Assembly (NCBI GenBank): GCA_964517075.1
Contig: CAZFAT010000318.1
Coordinates: 1-12,098, forward strand
Length of the DNA: 12,098 nt
Source: CAZFAT01 sp964517075
Lineage (GTDB): Bacteria; Acidobacteriota; Vicinamibacteria; Vicinamibacterales; SCN-69-37
Reading direction: 5' to 3'
Shown here: positions 6,459-12,098 of the stretch, piece by piece
How the letters are laid out: every line of letters starts with the position of its first letter
Numbering within the stretch: the first letter of the stretch is position 1
Notes under the pieces: generated by a model
Seen by the model: only the letters and a program-made list of their open reading frames with translations
Databases searched by the model: none
Told to the model about the DNA's origin: nothing
Position numbers and translations under genes: made by a program

Positions 6459-8915
6459 ATGCAGGCTGCTGCCCTCCGAGCGCTGGAGTTCGATCGGATC
6501 CGTGAACTGCTCGCCCGCGAGGCGTTGACCCCGCTCGGCGAGGCGCGCGCGCGCGCGCTCGAGCCGGCCGTCGAACCGGCCGAAGTGCACACGCGGCTTG
6601 CCACGACCAGCGCGGCCGCGGCCTTCGCGGCGGCCGGGGGATCGCTGGCCGTGGACGCGCCCGAGGATCTGCCCGACGTGCTGGCCGGGCTCGACATCGC
6701 GGACCAGCCGCTCGACCCGCCTGCCCTGCTGGGCCTGGCACGCTTCCTGACGTCGGTCGATCGCATTGTCCGTTCGCTCGACACCGCCGATCCCCTGCTC
6801 GCGCGCCTCGCGGCACCGGCGGCGTCCTTCGAGGCGGAAACCGCCGCCATCGCCCACGCCATCGACCCGGGCGGCGACGTCAGCGATCGCGCCAGCCCGG
6901 CGCTCGCCGAGATTCGCGAGACGCTGCGCCGGCAGCGCGCGAAGCTCCGGGCCTCGCTGGACGCCCTGACGCGCGGCCGCGACACGGCCAAGTACCTCCA
7001 GGACCAGATCGTGACGGACCGCAACGGCCGCTACGTCGTCGTGGTGCGCGCCGAGCACCGCGACGCCGTGGCCGGCATCGTGCACGGCAGCTCTGCCAGC
7101 GGCGCAAGCCTGTACGTAGAACCGCTCTCGACGGTGCCGCTCAACAACGACATCGTCGCGCTCGCCGAGCGGGAGCGGGCGGAGATCCGGCGCATCCTGC
7201 TGGCGCTGACGCGGGCATTCCGCGTGCGGGGCGACGAGCTCGCGGCGACCGTGGACGTCGCGGCGGAGTTCGACGAGCTGTACGCCAAGGTTCAGCTCGC
7301 GCGGCGCATGACGGGCCTCGCGCCGCGGGTGATCGCGTCGGGCGACCTGGAGTTGCTCGGCGCCCGTCATCCCCTGCTGATTCCCGCCGTGCGCGATTTG
7401 CAGGACGATGCCGACACGACCGGGGCAGCGCCGATGAATCCGGTCGCGTCGGATCTGCGGCTGACCGGGCCGACCCGGGCCCTCGTCATCTCGGGGCCCA
7501 ACACCGGTGGCAAAACCGTCGCGCTCAAGGCCTTCGGCCTGCTGGCGGTGATGGCCCAGTCGGGGCTGCTCGTTCCCGTCGAGCCAGGTAGCCGGTTCAC
7601 GCCCTTCCGCAGCGTGTTCGCCGACATTGGCGACGACCAGTCCATTGCCGCGAGTCTCAGCACGTTTTCCGGCCACATCGCCAGCATCGTCGCCATGGAG
7701 CGCGCGCTCGAACTGCCCGCGCTCGTGCTCCTCGACGAGATCGGCGGCGGCACGGATCCGGTCGAAGGCGGCGCGCTCGGCGCGGCCATCGTCGATCACT
7801 TCCGGCAGCGGGGCGCGCTCGTGGTCGCCACGACGCATGACGACACGCTCAAGTCCTATGCGGCCACGACCCCCGGCGTGGCCACTGCGGGGTTCGGCTT
7901 CAATCCGGATACCTACGCGCCGACGTATCGCCTGCTGTACGGCGCCCCCGGCCGCAGCCTCGCGCTGGAGATCGCGGACCGGCTCGGCATGCCGGCGTCG
8001 GTCATTGCCGACGCGCGCGCCAGGCGCACCGGTCGCGAATCCCAACTCGCCGCGCACCTCGCGCGCATGGACGAGGAGATGGCGGCGCTCGAACGCGAAC
8101 GCGAGGCTGCGTCGGCGGATCGGGCGGCGGTCGCTGCCGATCGGCAGCGGCTCCTCGAGCGTGAGGCGCGGCTCACCGAACGCGAGGCCGTGCTCAAGCG
8201 CCGTCTCGACCAGCGCGTGCACGATCAGGTCCGCGAAGCCCGCGCGGAAGTGGACCGCATCGTCGGCCAGTTGAAGCAGCGCGCGGACTCGCTGGCCGAT
8301 CGCGCGACCCGTCTCGTGCCCGGCCGCACCGCGATCTCCACGGGCGATCTGGGCGCCCTTCGCGCGGACGCGCGCGCCGCGCTCAGTGCGATCGACGACG
8401 CGGTGGCCACGCCGGATGCGCCGCTCGAACAGGACGAGGGGTTCAGCGAGCCGCCCGCGCCGGGCCAGTCGGTCTTCGTGGTGCCCTTCGGGGCGCAGGG
8501 TGTGGTTCGGGCCTTCGGGAGCGGTGGCAGTCGGGTCGAGGTGGAGGTGAATGGCAAGCGCATGCAGGTGCCGCTCGCCAGCCTGCGGCGGCGCGACAGC
8601 CGCCCCGCCGGGCCCGACCGTCCGTCGGGGCCCGCGAAGGCACGCGTCCAGACGCCCGCGCCCAATCCGCAGGCGACCGAACTCATGCTCATCGGATCGA
8701 CCGTCGACCAGGCGCTCGACCGCGCCGCGAAGTTTCTGGACGATGCCCTGGTGGCCGACGCGCGGCGCCTGCGGGTCGTGCACGGCCACGGCACCGGCAA
8801 GCTGCGCGAGGCCCTGCGCACGTTCTTTCGCGAGCATCCCCTCGTCGCCGCTGTCTCCCCCGCCCCCGACAACGAAGGCGGCAATGGCGCGACGGTGGTG
8901 GAGCTTAGAGACTGA
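6459..8915 (+). CDS. mutS2: MutS2 ATPase with Smr domain
   Basis: The 818-residue protein is MutS2, a MutS-family ATPase without mismatch-recognition domains. In other bacteria it suppresses recombination and/or rescues collided ribosomes. The core (about 1-330) is MutS-like. The ATPase carries Walker A GPNTGGKT (346-353), STFSGH (401-406), Walker B LVLLDE with GGGTDP (422-433) and the ATTHD switch (457-461). A charged helical stretch rich in Glu and Arg (about 535-615) looks like a coiled coil. A short beta-rich KOW-like segment follows (668-712), and the C-terminal Smr domain (741-818) has HGHGTGKLREAL (775-786). The Smr LDLRG motif reads LMLIG here (742-746), losing the Asp and Arg linked to nuclease activity. 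I place the start at the ATG at 6459, just before the family N-terminus and after a GGGG ribosome-binding site. The frame is open further upstream but overlaps larB. It ends 2 nt before dnaG. Confidence 0.95.
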   Translation: MQAAALRALEFDRIRELLAREALTPLGEARARALEPAVEPAEVHTRLATTSAAAAFAAAGGSLAVDAPEDLPDVLAGLDIADQPLDPPALLGLARFLTSVDRIVRSLDTADPLLARLAAPAASFEAETAAIAHAIDPGGDVSDRASPALAEIRETLRRQRAKLRASLDALTRGRDTAKYLQDQIVTDRNGRYVVVVRAEHRDAVAGIVHGSSASGASLYVEPLSTVPLNNDIVALAERERAEIRRILLALTRAFRVRGDELAATVDVAAEFDELYAKVQLARRMTGLAPRVIASGDLELLGARHPLLIPAVRDLQDDADTTGAAPMNPVASDLRLTGPTRALVISGPNTGGKTVALKAFGLLAVMAQSGLLVPVEPGSRFTPFRSVFADIGDDQSIAASLSTFSGHIASIVAMERALELPALVLLDEIGGGTDPVEGGALGAAIVDHFRQRGALVVATTHDDTLKSYAATTPGVATAGFGFNPDTYAPTYRLLYGAPGRSLALEIADRLGMPASVIADARARRTGRESQLAAHLARMDEEMAALEREREAASADRAAVAADRQRLLEREARLTEREAVLKRRLDQRVHDQVREARAEVDRIVGQLKQRADSLADRATRLVPGRTAISTGDLGALRADARAALSAIDDAVATPDAPLEQDEGFSEPPAPGQSVFVVPFGAQGVVRAFGSGGSRVEVEVNGKRMQVPLASLRRRDSRPAGPDRPSGPAKARVQTPAPNPQATELMLIGSTVDQALDRAAKFLDDALVADARRLRVVHGHGTGKLREALRTFFREHPLVAAVSPAPDNEGGNGATVVELRD

Positions 8916-8917
8916 CG

Positions 8918-10684
8918 ATGCCCCTGTTCCCTTCCTCCTTTCTCGACGACTTGAAGGCCCAGACGGATATCGTCTCGGTCATCGGGGAAGTGACGCCGCT
9001 GAAGAAGGCGGGAGTGGCGTTCAAAGGGCTGTGTCCGTTCCACCAGGAGAAGACGCCGTCGTTCAGCGTGAACCGCGACAAGGGCTTCTTCAAGTGCTTC
9101 GGCTGCGGCGTCGGCGGCGACGTCGTCAAGTTCATCGAGCTGACTCAGAAGGTCACGTTCCCCGAGGCGGTGCGGCAGCTGGCCCAGCGGGCGGGGATGC
9201 CCGTCCCGGACACCGAAGGCGGTCCGGCCGAGCGGGCCGCCGCGGCCGAGCGCGACGCCCTGCTCCATCTGCACGAGGAGGCGGTCACCTTCTTCCGCGA
9301 GCAGCTTGCGTCAGCGGCAGGAGCGCGGGCGCGGCGCGAGCTCGAATCGCGGGGGCTGACGCCGGCGACCATCGAGACCTTCCGCTACGGCTACGCGCCG
9401 GCGGCCGGACGTGAGACGCTGCACGCCCGGTTCGAGCGCCTGGGAATCCCACCGGCGCTGCAGGTGAAGAGCAGCCTGGTGGTTGAACGCGAGGGGGGTC
9501 GGCTGGCTGACTACTTCAGGCAACGGCTGATGGTCCCGATTGCCCGGGAAACGGGGGCCGTCGTGGCCTTCGGGGGACGCGCGCTCGAGGAGGGCCAGGT
9601 CCCGAAGTACCTCAATTCCAAGGAAACGGTCATTTACACCAAGGGCCGGACCCTGTACGGCCTGGACGTGACGAAAGGGGCCATTCGGAAGCACAATTAC
9701 ACTGTGCTGGTCGAGGGGTACTTCGACCTTGCGCAAGTCTGGCAGGCCGGGGTCCAACCGGTAGCGGCCGTATGCGGGACGGCCCTGACCACGGCGCAGG
9801 CACGCACCTTGAAACGACTGACGTCAAAAGTCGTTCTGAGTCTGGATCCGGACACGGCTGGGCAGGCCGCGGCCGCGCGGTCCTCGGAGCTGCTCGTGGC
9901 GGAAGGCTTTCAGGTGAACGTCGCGCTTCTGCCGTCGGGGAGTGACCCCGATACGTTCATCCGGAGGTTCGGCGGCCAGGCGTATCGGGAGCGATTGACC
10001 GGGTCACGCTCGTATCTTGATTTCCTGCTCGATCGAGCGGCGTCCGGCCTCGACCTGAACCGGCCTGACATCCGTAAACGCTTTCTGGACAGCATGTTAG
10101 CAGTGGCTGCGACCATTCCTGACGCGGCCCTGCGCGACCAGTTCGCCGATCGGCTGGCGCACAAGGCCCGCATCACGGAGTCCATCGTTCGCGACGAGAT
10201 TCGCAAGGCCGCGGCGGCCCGGCGTCCTCAGGCCCCGGCCGTGGCGGTGCCCGCGGTGGCCCGACTCCGGCCGGCCGAGCAGGGGCTGCTCTGGACGCTG
10301 ATGCACCGGCCCGTGGAGGGGCTGGCGGCCCTGGCCCAGCTCGAGCCAGAAGACCTGGACGGACTGATTTCTGGCCCTATTCTGCGTTTGGCGGCCAGTC
10401 TTGGCGATCTGTCGCCCGAGCTGCTGCCAGAACTCGTGCTGGATCGTCTAAGTGAAGGAGAGCGCGCGGTGGTCGAACGGGCCCGGCAGGCCGAGGCGCC
10501 CGTGGCCCCCCCCCTCGATTGTGTCAACGCCCTGAAGCGGCTCCGGGTGGACCGGCAGCGCGCCGACGTGCAGGAGCAGATCGACAAGCTGCAGGCCGAC
10601 GCCCGGCTGGACGACTCGGCCCTGGCGCGGCTGTGGGCGGAAAAGCAGGCGCTCGTGCGCCGGCTCGAGGAATTGAAGGGGTAG
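8918..10684 (+). CDS. dnaG: DNA primase DnaG
   Basis: The 588-residue protein is the bacterial replicative primase, which makes RNA primers at the fork together with the DnaB helicase. The N-terminal zinc ribbon shows C39, H42, C60 and C63 (CPFHQEKTPSF, then KCFGCG). The RNA-polymerase core and TOPRIM domain follow, with AFGGRAL (217-223), YLNSKET (231-237), the TOPRIM Glu in EGYFD (266-270), CGTALT (286-291) and the metal-binding LDPDTAG (309-315). The last reads DGD in many primases but keeps both aspartates. GSDPDTF (341-347) ends the core. The C-terminal part (about 430-588) is the less conserved helicase-interaction region and finishes with a charged helix. The ATG lies 2 nt after the mutS2 stop, so the two are probably translated from one message. 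A run of nine C (10506-10514) sits in the C-terminal region, but the frame continues normally beyond it. Confidence 0.96.
   Translation: MPLFPSSFLDDLKAQTDIVSVIGEVTPLKKAGVAFKGLCPFHQEKTPSFSVNRDKGFFKCFGCGVGGDVVKFIELTQKVTFPEAVRQLAQRAGMPVPDTEGGPAERAAAAERDALLHLHEEAVTFFREQLASAAGARARRELESRGLTPATIETFRYGYAPAAGRETLHARFERLGIPPALQVKSSLVVEREGGRLADYFRQRLMVPIARETGAVVAFGGRALEEGQVPKYLNSKETVIYTKGRTLYGLDVTKGAIRKHNYTVLVEGYFDLAQVWQAGVQPVAAVCGTALTTAQARTLKRLTSKVVLSLDPDTAGQAAAARSSELLVAEGFQVNVALLPSGSDPDTFIRRFGGQAYRERLTGSRSYLDFLLDRAASGLDLNRPDIRKRFLDSMLAVAATIPDAALRDQFADRLAHKARITESIVRDEIRKAAAARRPQAPAVAVPAVARLRPAEQGLLWTLMHRPVEGLAALAQLEPEDLDGLISGPILRLAASLGDLSPELLPELVLDRLSEGERAVVERARQAEAPVAPPLDCVNALKRLRVDRQRADVQEQIDKLQADARLDDSALARLWAEKQALVRRLEELKG
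10506..10514 (+). repeat. Run of nine C inside dnaG
   Basis: A homopolymer of nine C encodes Ala-Pro-Pro-Leu in the C-terminal, helicase-binding part of primase. Such runs are prone to slippage and to sequencing error. The reading frame after it gives a plausible primase C-terminus, so the sequence as given looks right. Confidence 0.8.
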
Positions 10685-10735
10685 GGGTGTCGCCCCGTGT
10701 GACGCCGGATGGGAGTCCGCAGGGGTGAAGCCCCT
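10684..10735 (+). promoter_or_regulatory. Hairpin-rich dnaG-rpoD intergenic leader
   Basis: Three short stem-loops stand in a row in the 73-nt gap: GGGG/CCCC (10684-10696, loop TGTCG), CGGA/TCCG (10706-10719), and AGGGG/CCCCT (10721-10735, loop TGAAG). None is followed by a T-run. The first starts on the last base of the dnaG stop codon. They could set the ratio of primase to sigma by mRNA processing or pausing, as is known for the equivalent junction in E. coli, but the similarity is positional only. I see no clear sigma-70 promoter in this gap. Confidence 0.35.
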
Positions 10736-10744
10736 CGGTCAGTT

Positions 10745-10750
10745 GAGGAG
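10745..10750 (+). promoter_or_regulatory. Strong ribosome-binding site fixing the rpoD TTG start
   Basis: GAGGAG lies 7 nt before the TTG at 10758. It is the clearest Shine-Dalgarno sequence in the window and decides the start in favour of a rare initiation codon. Confidence 0.75.
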
Positions 10751-10757
10751 AGCGACC

Positions 10758-12098
<1,341 letters not shown>

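Noticed and set aside
6543..6556. Alternating GC run (seven GC units) near the 5' end of mutS2
   Set aside because: Encodes ordinary Ala-Arg codons in a MutS2 N-terminal helix and fits the high GC content. Z-DNA potential is possible but nothing else supports a function.
6414..8837. 807-residue open frame on the minus strand opposite mutS2
   Set aside because: Length alone is not evidence in GC-rich DNA, where the antisense of third-position G/C codons rarely contains stops. The product has no recognisable domain and mutS2 is unambiguous.
10685..10757. Possible small RNA or riboswitch before rpoD
   Set aside because: Only three short unrelated stems are visible. I recognise no known riboswitch core, and there is no terminator or clear promoter.

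Overview
This is a GC-rich, tightly packed bacterial chromosome segment. It carries eight protein-coding genes in two divergent blocks and no RNA genes, transposons, CRISPR arrays or prophage genes that I can see. The base composition and the gene content (a CslA/CESA-like glycosyltransferase, an SSS-family symporter beside a divergent GHMP sugar kinase, and a mutS2-dnaG-rpoD housekeeping run) would fit an Acidobacteriota lineage such as Vicinamibacteria. That placement is an inference from style and content, not a measured result.

The left block (34-5564) is read on the minus strand in the order: membrane glycosyltransferase (GT2), Na+:solute symporter, sugar nucleotidyltransferase, galactokinase-like GHMP kinase. 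The last three are closely packed. The symporter overlaps the nucleotidyltransferase by about 16 nt, and the kinase follows within a few tens of bases. Read together they look like a salvage module: uptake of a free sugar, C1 phosphorylation, and activation to an NDP-sugar. The kinase has Lys where galactokinases have the Glu of GEHTDY, so its substrate may not be galactose. The GT2 could use activated sugars at the membrane, but a 9-bp inverted repeat lies between it and the symporter, so co-transcription is uncertain.

The right block (5641 to the window end) is read on the plus strand: larB (nickel-pincer cofactor synthesis), mutS2, dnaG and rpoD, the last cut off by the window end. mutS2 and dnaG are 2 nt apart. 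dnaG-rpoD resembles the macromolecular-synthesis operon of other bacteria, with mutS2 in the place where rpsU stands in E. coli. rpoD uses a TTG start with a strong GAGGAG ribosome-binding site.

The two blocks are separated by a 76-bp divergent intergenic region. It contains a good sigma-70-type promoter for the GT2 side (TTGACT, 18 nt, TAGAAT) with an inverted repeat in its spacer. Small-scale structures include a 7-nt periodic repeat at the 3' end of the kinase gene, a perfect 10-bp inverted repeat at the kinase start, a GC hairpin over the mutS2 ribosome-binding site, and several hairpins before rpoD. Most of the window is conserved housekeeping. I found no clearly new system; the sugar-salvage triad is the best candidate for novel biochemistry.
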